DNA of 64,000 nucleotides, from positions 1-64,000 of the forward strand of contig SADC01001289.1 of NCBI GenBank assembly GCA_004194705.1, written 5' to 3'. Positions 12,101 to 24,576 of this stretch are shown here, in pieces. A program made the position numbers and the translations under genes. Each line of letters begins with the position of its first letter. The first letter of the stretch is position 1. This DNA comes from Ditylenchus dipsaci (lineage: Eukaryota; Nematoda; Chromadorea; Rhabditida; Anguinidae). The notes below the pieces were generated by a model, which saw only the letters and a program-made list of their open reading frames with translations, searched no databases and had not been told where the DNA came from.

Positions 12101-14930
12101 GCTTGTTATTCACTTTGAAAAAAGGTGAAAGACAATGAATTGAAAGATTCAATTTTTTTATAAAAGTTGCAAAAATTGTGATCTAAACCAATTTTTGTAA
12201 CGAAACCAAGATTAACAGTCTAGGTGGTAGATTCTACTGTCTCAAAATATGATTTCCACTGCCAATTTCTTTAAATCAAAATTTCCAAAGCTACTGTAAT
12301 ATACCCTCCCGAATAATTTTTAGAGAGTACCTATAAGCACAATTTTTGAAAATAAATTTGTAAAAAGCCCTTGTTAGTAATGCCCAGTCTCTAAGCTTCA
12401 GTCTAGATTATTGGGTGAGGTATCATTTTTTGGATGGAGTATATTACACTAGCGCCAAATTTTCGGTAAAAGCTTCAAGGTGTAAGCATAGTGAGTGCTG
12501 AATTTTTTCAAAGTGGCCTAACCCGAGCCTAATGGGCTAAGCCCAAACTTGTTGTTTTAAAGGTAGCTACAGAGATTTTGGAAGGTCAGATTTATGAGGA
12601 GGGGGAGGGGGTGTTTATTCGCTACTAGCGCCAGTTTTTTTTTATCAAAAAAATTTTCTTGCTAAGTCAAACCTCGGTCATCCGGCATTCTCGGTTATCA
12701 GGCACTTTAAATATACTTCATGTTGCTAAGATTGGCTTATTTTCTGCCAACTGACACTTCATATATACGGCATCGTGAGGCCGGTCCCTAGGTGTGCCTT
12801 ATACCCGAAGTTTGACTGTTACTTCATTGTTAGCCGAGGAACAGGGCGGAAGCAGTTCAAAAATTTTTTCAACATATTTATTTTATAATTTTTGGCAGCA
12901 GAATTTGAGACCACTTAAGCAAAGTTCTGATACTAAAATCTTATATTAAAAAATGAAAACTTATAGCTTTTTCAAATTTTCTATTTTTTTAACATGAATA
13001 AAAATACTTGCCTGTAACCCTGCTGTTGTTGATGTGCAATAGAATTGATAGGTTGTTGGTTATGTTGTGTATGGCCATTGCTTGAGCCAAGGCTCTCCTG
13101 GTCACCATCATTGTAGTGACTGCCAGAAGACTGTTGTTGTTGGTAGTAATGAGGGTCTTGGTAAACACCGTGCCTCCACTGTCACCTGCAATACTTACAG
13201 AGTACAAAAAAGTTTTTATAATAAATTAAATCATTTTCACCGTTCATGCTTGCCGTGGAGTAGTGCTGCTGCTGTGGTTGTTGAGCTTGTTGCGGAATGT
13301 GACCATGATGATAGTCATTGCTGACTTGACTGCTGCCAAACTCCATCGCTTGTTGAACCACAGAAAAAACTTGCCAGCATCTTGTTCACTGGAGAAACTT
13401 AGGCCATATACCTGAAAAATTAAAAGGTTAAACTAAAATTTGGTCACAAAAAATTCAACCTGTCTATGTTCATTCCTCCACTGGTGAAATGACGTCGTGG
13501 CTGCTTGATACTTTAGCTTAGGGAATATGTTCTGATTGATCAACAATTTGCGATCCTAAATAAATTAGCAAAAATTAGATTGCATACAGCATACAAGGCC
13601 CCTTTTCTGTTTCAAGCTTGCGCTTAAGTAGGGCTAACTGATAATTATTTGCACTATTAGTTAAAAAATGTCTGTTCGCCCTGATAGTGACCTCAGCATA
13701 AATCGCTAAATCATCGGATTTTTTTCAAGGTTTTTTTTTAAACAAATGTTCTGCTAAATCTGAGATCACACCCAGTCAAGTTTGCAAAACCCAGCCAGAG
13801 ATAATTTTTTTCTCATTTTCAATTTTACTTAAAAAGGAAATTTACGGCTATCTTTTTAATATTTATTATTTTTTACTCATTCTCCCCCATTGAAAAAAGT
13901 CAATAAAAACAATTAGTCAAAAAATTCGAAGAAAATCAGCTCGGAGACCAAGGCGAACTGAAACGGGCTGAGATATTGCTATTTTGAGTAGACCAGTCAG
14001 AAGTTTGGACCACTTACCCACTTTAGTGGATATTTCAGAGATTTTTTCGATCTGATCTCAAGGGATTCGGATTCATGATGAGATTTTGGTATTAGGGGTG
14101 ACTTTTTAAAGCTTTTTCTCATAAAATTGACGATTTTTGAAAAAAAATCGAAAAAAAATTCAAAGAGAGGCGCGAGTTGTGTTTTTACCCTGAAAAGGGC
14201 GGTGGTTGTGATTCGAAGGTTTTTTTGATAAAAAGATTTTGGCAACTTAAAAAATTGAAATTTTATTTAACGACTTACACATATCCTAACAGCAACTATC
14301 CGAAAGCCGACAGCTTTGGCTGAGTTGTCTTGTATCAATTGGACATTTGATAGCTTTTGAGCGTTTGGTGCTCCGGAATTAGCAGCGGAAGGGTCGTCAG
14401 GCCTGATCCACTGTTTACTAGTGTCCTCATACAGCATCACATCTGCCGTGGCACATGCCAATAGAGACTCACTAAAAAAATAAATATAATAAAAGACAAA
14501 GATCAAAAAATTTTGTTGAAAAAAAAACCTCGGCAGAGTATTGCTCCTAGAACAAATTTTGCCCATTTTAGGGTGTGTAAAAATAAATTTATTACTAATA
14601 AAACACTAGAAAAATGCCATTGCATCAAACAGAGTTCAGAAAAAATAAAAAAGGAATATTAAAAAGGCTGGACCCGTGCCACAAGCAGCAAGCTATAAAA
14701 AGCAATCTCACTAATATATCCACCACCCTCGTAGGCCCAGTCCCAAAAGACTCCTGCAAAGGGTGGGCCAACCTAATTTAGAAGTCTAGCGAAATATTTA
14801 GCGTTGCATGGATAAACTGCAGTATGAATAAAAAAAAATTATTATATAAATTTCACTTTTTTTGCTAAATCAAGTTTTTAGGCAAAATTAATTACCCGAC
14901 TCCTCCGTTAGCCATTGAGTCGTCCCGCAT
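6136..14930 (-). CDS. Ena/VASP family actin regulator (Enabled/UNC-34-like)
   Basis: Ena/VASP proteins bind FPPPP ligands through EVH1, recruit profilin-actin through polyproline and tetramerise to elongate actin filaments. Exons, 5' to 3': 14,930-14,896 (start, MRDDSMANGG), 14,471-14,279, 13,555-13,460, 13,411-13,241, 13,185-13,012, 10,137-9,445, 8,143-8,020, 6,426-6,136. EVH1 signs are ADVMLYEDTSKQW, TSFHQWRNEHRQ and VYGLSFSS, keeping the aromatic ligand-pocket residues. A Gln-rich linker, nine consecutive prolines, LRKVS, LRPWQK and a terminal coiled coil (DLERLKAELVTEFQRELQ) follow in family order. Splice phases agree at nearly every junction. The intron after 13,012 appears to be GC-AG (CAG/GCAAGT). 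The frame breaks near 13,360, 13,175, 10,000, 9,790, 9,725, 9,540 and 6,300; several breaks fit a single missing base. It is either a recent pseudogene or carries base-call indels; family identity is secure. Confidence 0.88.
6459..7780. mobile_element. Foldback element with short-word arrays, in last Ena intron
   Basis: Arms of about 600 bp are inverted copies: the left begins GGGTGGTGCATAAGTTCGCG and the right ends CGCGAACTTATGGACCAACC. Each arm carries an array of about 14-bp words of the form GCCAAACGAAATTT (6,780-6,920 and, inverted, 7,665-7,730), then a run of CCAAAACCACC words, then a unique inner segment. No transposase is seen. It sits wholly between the last two coding exons of the Ena gene. 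Confidence 0.8.
8554..9186. mobile_element. Nested pogo-like elements in an Ena intron
   Basis: The inner element, 8,842-9,020, has TACAGTCAAACTTCTCTATA at one end and its inverse TTTGACTGTA at the other, with internal GTAGCTTATA words. It lies inside an outer element whose arms carry GTTCGTTCCCACCTAGGG and its inverse, ending TTTTGACTGTA at 9,186. TA-flanked CAGT(C) ends followed by such words are typical of pogo/Tigger-type non-autonomous elements. Confidence 0.7.
10946..11425. mobile_element. CCTTGGTCCCCC-family foldback in Ena intron
   Basis: The ends carry GAGAACTCGGTG and its inverse CACCGAGTTCTAG. Inside are two inverted copies of a unit holding CCTTGGTCCCCC and a TAGGCAAGG...CCAGCCTATGT segment. 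Non-coding; it lies in the 2.9-kb Ena intron 10,138-13,011. The rest of that intron shows only poly-C repeat pieces (12,300-12,640) and a degenerate pogo-like copy (12,660-12,825). Confidence 0.65.
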
Positions 14931-16777
14931 GGAAGGAATGGCAGTGATTGCAATTATGGTTGTAGACTGTCACAAACTTGAAGACTAACACATTTTGGCC
15001 TTAACCATAAGGTGTTTGTAGAATAAGCAGATTTAGAAAGAGAAATATGTAATCCTGAAAAAGAAAAATATCAAATTATATGCTAGTAGTATATATATAT
15101 TTTTTTGTAATAGACGCTCATTTTATTTTTAAGTCTCCGCACAAAAATTATCAGGTATAATACTACAGACAAGTTTATTATAAAGAAGTACAGGGTGGTC
15201 TAAGAAATTCTCTCGTTTCGGAACGGCCATAACTTTTTTTCTTAGAACGATTTTCCAAAACTTAGAAAAAGGCGAAAATCGGCCAGTTTCATTAATAGTG
15301 ACAATGTGACAATACAGCACTAGTTGAGTGTTTTTGACTAATATTTGTAAAAACATATTTAATAAGGGATTTAACACAAATTATTAAGATACCTAATATA
15401 AACACCACTCTCTATAATTAATAAATTTTTTAGAAGCAAGTATTTAAGCAAGCGAAAAAGCGGTTCTTATAAATAGATGAGAACCACAAATTCCAAAAAA
15501 CATCACAACAGTTATAAAAAACAGCAATTAAAAACTGATACGGTCAACTCCCGATTTAACAGCCCTCACCTCAAGTTCGTTCCCACCTAGGGCCGGACAC
15601 TATTTTTTGTCCCATTTTAAACTGTTTTGCGAGTCGATTTTGGGTAGTCTAGTCTGAGCTATCGCAAGGATTTTTATTTTGCCGATTTTATTTCAAATAA
15701 TAAATAGTTTTGCCGAAAAAATTCGTGGCTACTCGATTCAGTGTTTTTTTTAAATGAGAATGTTTATTTATTATATTTTGACTAGATTCTCATTCTGACA
15801 TTCTCATTTTTATTTTTTAAACACTGGTTGATCGTATTTTTGATTTGATTTTAAAACACTGGTTGATCGTAGTCAATTTTAGTTAAAACGCCATTCTGAG
15901 TTTTCAATAAAACGAAAAAACATTTTTTGTCAAAAATTGACTTTTTAATAAACTAAAAGAAGTTTTACACTTCTTTTAGTTTTTAAAAAACTAAAAGCTT
16001 GTTTAGTTTTTTAAGTAGGGTGTTTTAAGAAAATGGCTAGACTTTCAAGACGGTAAAATTTATCGGTCAATAAGCAGGCCTTCCCTGCAAAACTGCCTCT
16101 AATTACAAAGTTCATGCATTCTCCCTGTCCAATCGAGAAATTCAATACCACTTAGTAAATAAAAGTGTAGCCATTTAGAGAACGCAGAAAAATATATTGA
16201 CAGCTGATATCAAATTGAAAACATAACTAAATAGATAGCAAAGCAAAAAAGAACATAGCTGCTTACCATTTGTTCTACAGCAAATATTCACTTTTGTTCC
16301 GCTTTAAAATTTTTTTAATGTGAACAACAAAAACACGAAAATAAGCATTCGAAAAATGGCCAATCATTCAAAATTTAGATAAACAGGCCAGCTATTATCA
16401 CAAGTCTACATCAACAAACTGGCTTTTCTTTAGTGGCAGTTGAAAAGGCTAATCAACACTTTCTATTATACAACTTTTTTGACTACTACTACAGCCCAAA
16501 AACTACAACAAAAGTCTTTGTAAATAGGATCAAAATGGCAAGCAAGGCCATCTGCCCCCTTCATCTCTTCTTCTGCTCAATCAAAGAGAAAGAAGAATCT
16601 GCATCTTCGATTTTGGTACTCATCATCAACATCATACTGCCAGCCAGTCATGCAATAATGCTACTACTGCAGTCGGGTCCTGCTATAATGCCGTCTCACA
16701 AGGAAACATGGCGAACTTATTTTTCACCAGCAAATTAGAGTCTGGTCTCATTTGATAGCCAGTTTGGGACTTTAATC
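14931..16777. other. Region upstream of the Ena start, non-coding
   Basis: This lies 5' of the Ena start codon and should contain its promoter and 5' UTR, but no core promoter element can be assigned with confidence. Positions 15,188-15,260 hold one end of an element starting TACAGGGTGGTCTAAGAA, a typical Tc1/mariner-like terminus; the partner end was not found. Positions 15,541-15,850 hold a degenerate GTTCGTTCCCACCTAGGG repeat. No coding region is supported. Confidence 0.45.
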
Positions 16778-16953
16778 TAGGGTTGTACAATGGGAATATT
16801 CCTGGGAATATTTCCGGGAATATTCCCGGGAACATTGGGAATATTCCCGGGTTTCCCGGTATTTTCCCCTATATTGGGAATATTCCGGGAATATTCCTAA
16901 TGTTCCGGGAATATTCCGGGTTTTCTATATTTCCGGGAATTTCTACAACTCTA
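16778..16953. mobile_element. hAT-like short element built of GGGAATATTCCC words
   Basis: 176 bp with ends TAGGGTTGTA and TACAACTCTA, flanked by an exact 8-bp direct duplication CTTTAATC (16,770-16,777 and 16,954-16,961). The interior is almost entirely GGAATATTCCCGGG-type palindromic words. The 8-bp duplication and (C/T)AGGGNTG terminus are features of the hAT superfamily. No transposase is encoded. Confidence 0.85.
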
Positions 16954-19900
16954 CTTTAATCAAATCTATTAAGATCTCGGGTCCATAGACCAAAAAGTTG
17001 GGATAAGAAGGCTCGCAAAGCGTTGAAAAACCACAGGAGTACTTTAAAGTACGCTTTAAGATAGCATGGTCTTTTTGAACTGAAAGGTGTTTAAAAAAGT
17101 TGTCAAAATAAAGTCCAGATTTATTGATCTAGTAGAGCTATACACCTCTTTCCCCCTCGTTAGGATTTTTTAAGCCTTTTTTTCTAGTTTTTTTTGCCTT
17201 TTTAGCTTAACAACCCAACAACCGACATATCTTTTTGGTATCTCAGCCCACAGAAAATGTTGCGCATCATTTTTTTGTTTTTTAACAGCTATCATTTCCC
17301 GTTTATCAAAGTCTTTGATTAAGCACTTAAAACTCTCAAAATCGACTTCAATATTCTAAAACTGACCTCCCACAGGCAATTTTTAGAGGAAATACGTTAT
17401 AGTTAAGTGAAAGATGAACAAAATGTCTAAAAACATATCAGTGAAAACTTATGTGCACATATACCTCTAAATTAAACAAGTGAACAAAGCTATTTTTAAC
17501 AAAACGAAAAGTGTGAAATAACAAAAACTTAATAAAATTTGAGCACGACTGTCAAAATTAGTTTAATATTTCGTAAATTAACTTAAACTGACAAGCTATA
17601 AAGTACGCCATAAGATAGCATGGTCTTTTCAAATGGTCTTATTAACTTAAAAGTGTTTAAAAAAGTTGTCAAAATAAAGTGTCCAGATTTATTGACAAAC
17701 CCGCCACTACTACAAGTGGACAATCAATATGCTAGAAAGAGCAAAAGTAGTAGCCGAATGACTCGGTCAAAACAAGAAAATGAATTTTTTCTCAAAGAAT
17801 AGAGGCAAAACTATAGAAGACTAAAAAGAAGATGAATGGCTGCGGCTGAAAGCAGAGACAAATGTGTTCACCTTGAGCGACCAGCCAATCCACTGGCTAT
17901 GGGAAATCTGCTCTATTAAACGGAAAAAGAAAACAGATTTGGCTGAAGTCGAGGGAAGAAGCAAAATGCTTTGAAGAAAAAAGTAAAAAAAGTGTCCAGC
18001 GTCGCCATTAAAAACTTCAATCGCCTGGTAAAAAGGAGAGAAAATGTAAAAATCATCCATCCAGCATGCTAGAAATCCTGGAAAATGCTCTTCGCTCCCA
18101 GCAAAATAGTGGCTAATGGGATTGCACACACACACATACACACAAATTTCTGCAAGCAAAATCGCGAGTAAGAGTGGTACCAGAGATGGACAGAGCCTGA
18201 AAATATCGACCGCTTTCCCATCAAAAGTAGGGGGAAGAGGGAAAGAGGTACTAGTGCAGCTCCTTCTGCTATGGCTACTCCTCCTGCTACTTCAACCTAG
18301 CTGGGGCTTAACAACCGAGAGGGTAATGAACTGAAAAATAGAAGGAGACCCACTGGACAGCTAAGCAAATGTCCATTGGTCTGGCTGCTGCAGGGACAGA
18401 TAAAGCTAGATAAGATCTAGCCTAGTGGGTAAAAGTGTAGACCTAGCTTAAAAGGATTAGAATAGGCTGTAAAAAAGCCTTTTCTAGGGCTTGGAAAAGG
18501 CTAGGACAGTCAGGTCAGACACATAGAGAGACTGGACTGTGGTGTTGCTAGCGCTGAGTGGACGCCCGCATGCGACTGAGATTGCAGTAGATGTGTCTGA
18601 TGTCTGCTGCTCTTTTGATGTGAGAAGACCACCAAACACTCCACTTTTTCTGTGGGTGTATTTGCTGTTGAGGGTAGGAGGGAGATGGTCAGAGTGTCTG
18701 TGTGTATGCATCATTTGCATTATTGGATTGTGTATAAAGCAGATGGAAATGGCTCTGGCAAACAGCCAATGCTGTTCGTAAAGTTGCAGATTACAGTAAC
18801 TTGCCTAGATAATAAGGCTTGGAGGGAGTTTGAACAAAGGTTTTGAATAGGCTGTGAAGTTGTGTTGGGATAAAAAAGTTTTGTAGAGCAGCATATTTTT
18901 TTTGAAAGCAGAATTATGGCAAAAAAACTTTGCTATCAGGTTTCCAAAAAGTTCTTACAAAAAAAATTAATCCAAATAATTCAACACCAATGGGCATGTT
19001 AAATACCACAGAAATGCTTTTTTCCTTGTTTTTATTGAAACACTTTGCTTTTTTGGAATTTGGCTCTGCAATGTGGTCCATCCAAATTTGACTGAGAAAA
19101 ATCTCCGGACTTATATTAACTACGAATTTGGAGGTGCGTTTCACGAATAAAATTCATTCTCTGTACTTTTTTGTAATTCAGAGCTACGAAAACCATTTTA
19201 CAGAGCCACTTTTGAATGTTATTTTGTTTAGATATGGCATTTTAAACAAGTAAGTAAAAATCACCAAAATCCAAACTTTTCGACTTTAAGAATATTTTTA
19301 AAAAGCTTCATCTAAAAATCCCAAATTTGAAGAACTGTTCTGTGTGACTTTTGTGTGACTTTTGTAGCTCTTGAACCGCGCTACAACATGGTGTTACATT
19401 AATTTTTTGATTACTTAAAGTGACGAAGATGCTTTTCAGCCAGACTCTTGATCAAAAATGCATTAAAGTACCATGGGTTTTGCGCGCAGCGGCATGTGCA
19501 AAATTTGAATTGGCGGGGAACTTCTCTTTCGTCTATCCCTATACTCTTTGGAGTCGTTTGAAATAACTCATAAGAGCAAAGTGCTAGATGAAAGAGAACT
19601 TTCCCCCGCCAATTCAAATTTTGCACATGCCGCTGCGCGCAAAAAAATTGTGCTTTAAAAGGCTCTTTTTGCCAAGTCCCATTTTGAAAAACATGGTAAA
19701 ACAGGCAAAATGCCGAAAAATCAATTTTTTATTGATCAGAATTTAAAAATAATTTTTTGCTCAAACTCTGAAGGCGATTTTGAGTCGATATAGGTTGTTT
19801 AAAAATAATTTAAAAAAAATGATTCGGGGTATTTGCAAGTACAGTCCAACCTCTTCAACCCGACACCCTCGATAAGCTGACACCTCCAGCCCGGTTTGGT

Positions 19901-22900
19901 TGGCCAGCAGAGAAACAAGGCAAAGTGACACCCTATAACCCGACACCTCGATAACCCACACCCCAGACCGGTCCACAAAAAGAAAATTTCCCTCGATAAG
20001 CCGACATCCCACTGATTTTTCACTAAAATTTTCGCAAAAAATCGAAAAAGTTAAATTTCAATTGGCGCCGAAAAACTTTCTACAATTGTTTCTTCAAAAA
20101 GTTAAAAAAAGTCAAAATTTCTATTTATGGATACCAAAAAATTGGAAAAAATTTGAGGTCGATCTCGAGATTTTCTCTAAACTCTACAAAGTGATATGGG
20201 TTACCGTATTTCCTCTAAAATAGCCCTCCTTCTAAAATAGCCCTCCCCCTACTTGGAAGATTTATATCTCAAGCTAGAGTGAATATTTTGCAAATCTGTC
20301 TTTCGCATTTTTTTAACTCCCACGAGCTCTACCGATTCCACTTTTTCGATTTTGGATTTCCACCCGAAAATCTCGAAATCGAATCCAAATTTTTCTGAAA
20401 ATTGGAGGTTTGAATAAAATAGCCCCGGGGGCTATTTTAGAGGAAATACGGTAAACATGCAAGAGTTACGTAGTGCGACACCTAAGCTTATACTTTAAAT
20501 TAACTTTTTTCCAGGCAAAGAAGCGTTAACTAAAAAGGTAACCCTAATTAGAGAAAATTTGTAATTGTAGCTTTGATTTAGTTCTGAGTTCTGTATCAGC
20601 ATCTTAGCACAGTGTAAGTAACTCAAAATTTTTAAAAAAGTACATTTGGCCGAAAAAGTACAATTTGGTCATTTTTAGTCATAACATGTTATTTTCCAGA
20701 GATTTGGATCAATTTCGGAACTAACACCCCAGAAATTTGCCTTGATTCCCCAAGCTGATTTTTGTTCGCACTTTTTTTTTGTTTTTTGTAGAGCCTTTAC
20801 TGTTTCAACTAAATTGAAATAAGAATAAAATCAGATAAAAACTCAAGAAAAAGGAGAAAAAAGTTTGCAAAAACCTAGCTTGGGTCAAGAAAGCATATTT
20901 CTGGGGTGGCTTCTGGGGTTTCCGAGATTAACCGGGGTGTGCGTTCTCAAATTTAGCCAGTGCTTTTTTGAACACTTCATTTTTGCTTTTGAGCACCATA
21001 ATAAGATTTTTACGTAAGATCCCAAAAAGAAAGAATAATCAAGATTTAAGATCCCTAAAAGTAGAAACCTTTTTAAAAAGTACAGTGTGCACTTGCACTT
21101 GCCCTGTGTGCATTTGCCCTCTCCCTGCCTCCCCTCTCCCCAGGCTACGCTCATGGTAGATATTTTTGCCTTGGTTCCTCTGTTGTGTTTTTCGGATTTT
21201 TCAGGCTCAAGAAAAGGTGGGCCAGCGTATGTCAGGACGCCCTCAAACAAAGTCTGAAATATGTATGAGCCCTGCCAACCTTTGCCTGATCCGAAGACCT
21301 GAAGCTCACAAAAAAAACCACAGGGGACCAAGGTAAAAACGACCCCCTCCCTCTTCAGGGATCGGGCTGAAATTCCTCTTGAGACAACAATAATTTAAAT
21401 ATCTTTTTTCCCCCAATTTGAATGTTTGTTATTTCGATAAGAATTTGAAATTGAAATTCCGACGCTAGATTGAAAAAATCAGCATGAAAAACTGGTTCTC
21501 AATGGGCACTCACCACAGTCGGCCCTAGAAGTGTTAATAGTACTATTGGTACCAAAAATAGCGAAAATCGTATTTTCAGTAAACAGCCATACAGTCGAAG
21601 CTCGGTTATCTGCCATCTTTATACAAACAGTTTGGCTGAGATTGGAGTATTCTTCGTCCTTCCTCGATTGCATTTTCTTAACTACCACGAGCTCTGACGA
21701 TATCGATTTTAGAATCTGGATCTCAAGATCAACCCTAATTTTTTTAAATTTTCGGGCATCCAAAAAGCCATTGGTGGCTCTATTAGAGAAAATACGGTAA
21801 CCGAAGTTTTACTGTATAATATAATGTAACTCTAGATCTCTTCCAAAAATGAAAAGAGATCTTTGCTTGGAAGTCTAGAACATGTGAAAAATGTACACAG
21901 AAAATAATTTAAGCAAGCTTTCATATTTTAGAGAAAATTTTGGAAACACATTGCTCTTCTTTCCTTAGCTACTGTTATTTTTACCATAGTCTGAACATAA
22001 CACAAAACCTTTGATTTTTAGTGGTTTAAACACTAAAGCTCAACTTCAAGCCAAATAAAAATATTTTGTTTGAAGTGTCTCAAGGGTAATGTTAAACAAA
22101 ATCAAAAAAAGCTTTTTTGAACATGTTCATTTGATGATAAATAAATAAGCCTGACTGTCCAAGCAAATTTGTTCCCAAATGAATTGGAAAAAAAACAACA
22201 CTGCAAAATAATGAAGTGTCTCAAAATGGCAATACAAAATTAACGAATACTTTTTTAAAATGCCCAAACATTTTAATGTTCTCATTATTTGTTTAAGAGT
22301 CTAGTTTAAAAATTTGTTGAAATTTGCAGAAATTTTCGATCACAAATTTCAAAAGGTTAGTTGAAACAGCTTTTTATTGATAAAATTTTTGTCCTTGGTT
22401 TTTTATTTAAAAAATTTTTTGTTTGCTTATTTCTCAATTCAATTTTGTATGCCTATATTAAGTTAAGCATGAGTTCAGCTAATTTTTTCCAAGCAAAAGC
22501 TTGTTTCAAACATACAACGATTTATATATATTTTTACGCAATGCTTCCAAAATTTATTTTTCCTTTTCGTTATTACTTTACTTGCAGGCTTCAGAAATTA
22601 AAAGAAACTTTTTGACGCTACTCGTTAATAGGACCCCCCCCCCCAAAAGCTACTTTAATGTACTCCCTTTCCCCAATAATTTTTCAGGTAGCCCAAAAAC
22701 CATACTTTTTTTTGAAAAATGTTGAAATTAGTACGGGTTGTCCCTCAGCCTAAGGCATAAAGCCCAAGCCTAAGGGCTACCCTAATTGCTAAGCCTGAAA
22801 ATTTTTGGAGAAGCTTTGGAAAAGCTTCTATTTACGAGGCCAAACAGCTATTTTCTTCAGGTTTGACTATAAATCGATACTATTTTGTTTATACCCATAA

Positions 22901-23247
22901 CTTTCCTAGAATAATGAAAAAGAAACGTTTGACTTACCAAATTATAGCTAAAAGACAGTGCTTGCAAACTGCTGTAAAGATCATATGAAGCAGCAAAGAA
23001 GACTCCAAGACATATAAAAGAAAGTGTTCGATTTTTTAGCTCTCCGCCAAAACGGTTTTTTTCATTGCTAAATAACTCAATCAAAATAATCTAATATACC
23101 AGTCGAAAGAGAATGAAAAATGGTGTGGTTTTGCTTCTTGTCAATTGCAGATAGGCTGCTTATTTTTCAATGAAAATTCTGATTTTGAAGAAATTCATAA
23201 GTGTTCGATTGTTTTTGCTCGCTACTGTAGCAGAAAAATAAGAAACA
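16954..23247. other. Gene-poor stretch with scattered short repeats
   Basis: No gene is supported. Positions 17,600-18,900 are comparatively unique, with a CA-rich run at 18,123-18,145, but no exon with conserved motifs was found. An inverted repeat at 19,480-19,646 has arms of about 55 bp (core GCGCGCAGCGGCATGTGC). A pogo-like half element lies at 19,839-20,011 with repeated CCCGACACC and TCGATAA words, and another at 21,588-21,800. CCTTGGT repeat pieces lie at 20,730-20,910 and 21,165-21,340. A poly-C repeat lies at 22,625-22,740. Confidence 0.45.
20203..20453. mobile_element. TACCGTATTTC-type short element
   Basis: 251 bp with TACCGTATTTCCTCTAAAAT at the left and TTTTAGAGGAAATACGGTA at the right, plus internal AATAGCCC/GGGCTATT words. 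Same family as the copy at 1,331. Non-coding. Confidence 0.8.
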
Positions 23248-23368
23248 TACTGAATATTCTTTAATAAAAGACCACTCTTTCATAAACGACCACTCTCTAA
23301 TAAACGATCATGTCTCTAAGGGGTTGAAAAATAAAAGACCATGGTCTTTTGTTAAAGAATATACGGTA
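23248..23368. mobile_element. TAC..ATATTCTTTAA-type short element
   Basis: Left end TACTGAATATTCTTTAATAA, right end the inverse of TACCGTATATTCTTTAAC. Internal AAAGACCA/TGGTCTTT words repeat. It is a variant of the TACCGTATTTC family. Confidence 0.7.
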
Positions 23369-23370
23369 CC

Positions 23371-23452
23371 TGGGGCGCCTCGATAACTCAACTGGTTAAA
23401 GCATCGACTTGCAAGAAGAATACCGAGGGATCGTGTTTTTCCCAGGCCTGAA
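23371..23452 (+). pseudogene. tRNA-Ala-like pseudogene or SINE head
   Basis: Positions 23,375-23,450 look like a tRNA: an A-box-like ATAACTCAACTGGTTA, a stem-loop GACTTGCAAG that would place TGC at the anticodon, and a degenerate B-box (GGATCGTGTTTTTCC instead of GGTTCGAATCC). The arms pair poorly, so a functional tRNA is unlikely. It directly abuts the element ending at 23,368. Confidence 0.45.
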
Positions 23453-23723
23453 AAAAGCAGTAAGTTGCCACTCGCTTACTTGCTGCTTTTCAGATAAAAA
23501 AAAAATATGAGCAAGCATAATCCAGCTTTTCTCTTCCCTGAATCTCCTACAAGTAGTATATGAAACTTAGCTAGGATATTTCAGGAAAGTCACTATTCAG
23601 CTCTTCACTCTTTTATTCCCCTGTGAGGTCATTTGAGAAATCGACATACATTTTCATCCCTTTTAATGATCCGAAATTTAATCGAAGAATTAGCCTAACA
23701 AAAACATCTTGACACTTTTTAGA

Positions 23724-24006
23724 AGGGTGATAATTAACTTTGTCCGCAAATTGCTGAAAAATTTCCGCAAATTAATGAAAAATATCCGCAAATATTCTGA
23801 AATGTGTCCGCAAATAAAATTATTACCTCAGAGTGTAATTTTGTGTACTAATCATGATTTTTGAAACTTTGGTGTGAAAATTTTGGTAAAAATCATGCCT
23901 TGACTGCAAAACCTCACTCTGAGCTAATAAAAAAATTTTCGGGACACATTTCAGAATATTTTCGGACATTTTTCAGCAAATTTGCGGACAAAATTAATCA
24001 TCACCC
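23724..24006. mobile_element. hAT-like short element with GTCCGCAAA words
   Basis: 283 bp with ends AGGGTGATAATTAACTTTGT and the inverse ATTAATCATCACCC, flanked by the exact 8-bp duplication TTTTTAGA (23,716-23,723 and 24,007-24,014). The left interior repeats ATNTCCGCAAAT words and the right carries their inverse. Non-coding. Confidence 0.8.
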
Positions 24007-24434
24007 TTTTTAGAATCCCATCGCAATCCCAGCGCTATTTTACAGAATAATTTTTAAAAAATCTGAGTGTTGAAAAAAGGCTCTTTGGAACAGGAACAAT
24101 TTTTCTAACGAATGTCTAAAATCTGAAATATCGTAGAGGTTTGGATCCTGAAAATCCGTCATGAACTTTTTTTTCACTGTTATGGTTTATTTGTTCACAA
24201 TATTTTTGTATGATAAAATCGTAAATCAGAGGTTCAGTATACTTTTTTCATAAACATAAATGACGCTATCCAACAGAGCGAGGGGTCCCCTGTTGAATTT
24301 TTTCGTTTTTTAAGGCTTAGACTTAGGCAAAGGCGAGCGTATCTTAAAAAGGACTCAAAAATTAGTCTGATGGCTTGTTGACGGACTGCGACTTAGACTG
24401 GGACTCAAACTTAGACTTGGACTGAGACTAAAAG

Positions 24435-24576
24435 TAGAGTATCGGTTTTGCCTTTTTGCGATGTTGCGATGCGATGTTTTTCGGCCATCCGTGGTTGCGC
24501 TGCGATATTTTTGGCCCAAATTTTCGGCGTACGCTGCGATGTTGCGCTGCGATGTATCGCAGCGCCCGATTCTCTA
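24435..24576. mobile_element. hAT-like short element with GCGATGTTGCGCT words
   Basis: 142 bp with ends TAGAGTATCGG and CCGATTCTCTA, flanked by exact 8-bp duplications ACTAAAAG (24,427-24,434 and 24,577-24,584). The interior is a run of TGCGATG/GCGCTGCGATG words. It is nested inside a CCTTGGT-family repeat spanning about 24,285-24,730. Confidence 0.85.

Noticed and set aside
11700..12152. Two minus-strand frames of 69 and 80 codons
   Set aside because: They lie in the large Ena intron, lack family motifs and do not fit phases of neighbouring exons.
17821..18781. Cluster of open frames on both strands
   Set aside because: Leu/Val/Ser-rich shadows of CA- and CT-rich DNA with no motif; possibly 5' flank of the Ena gene but nothing supports coding.
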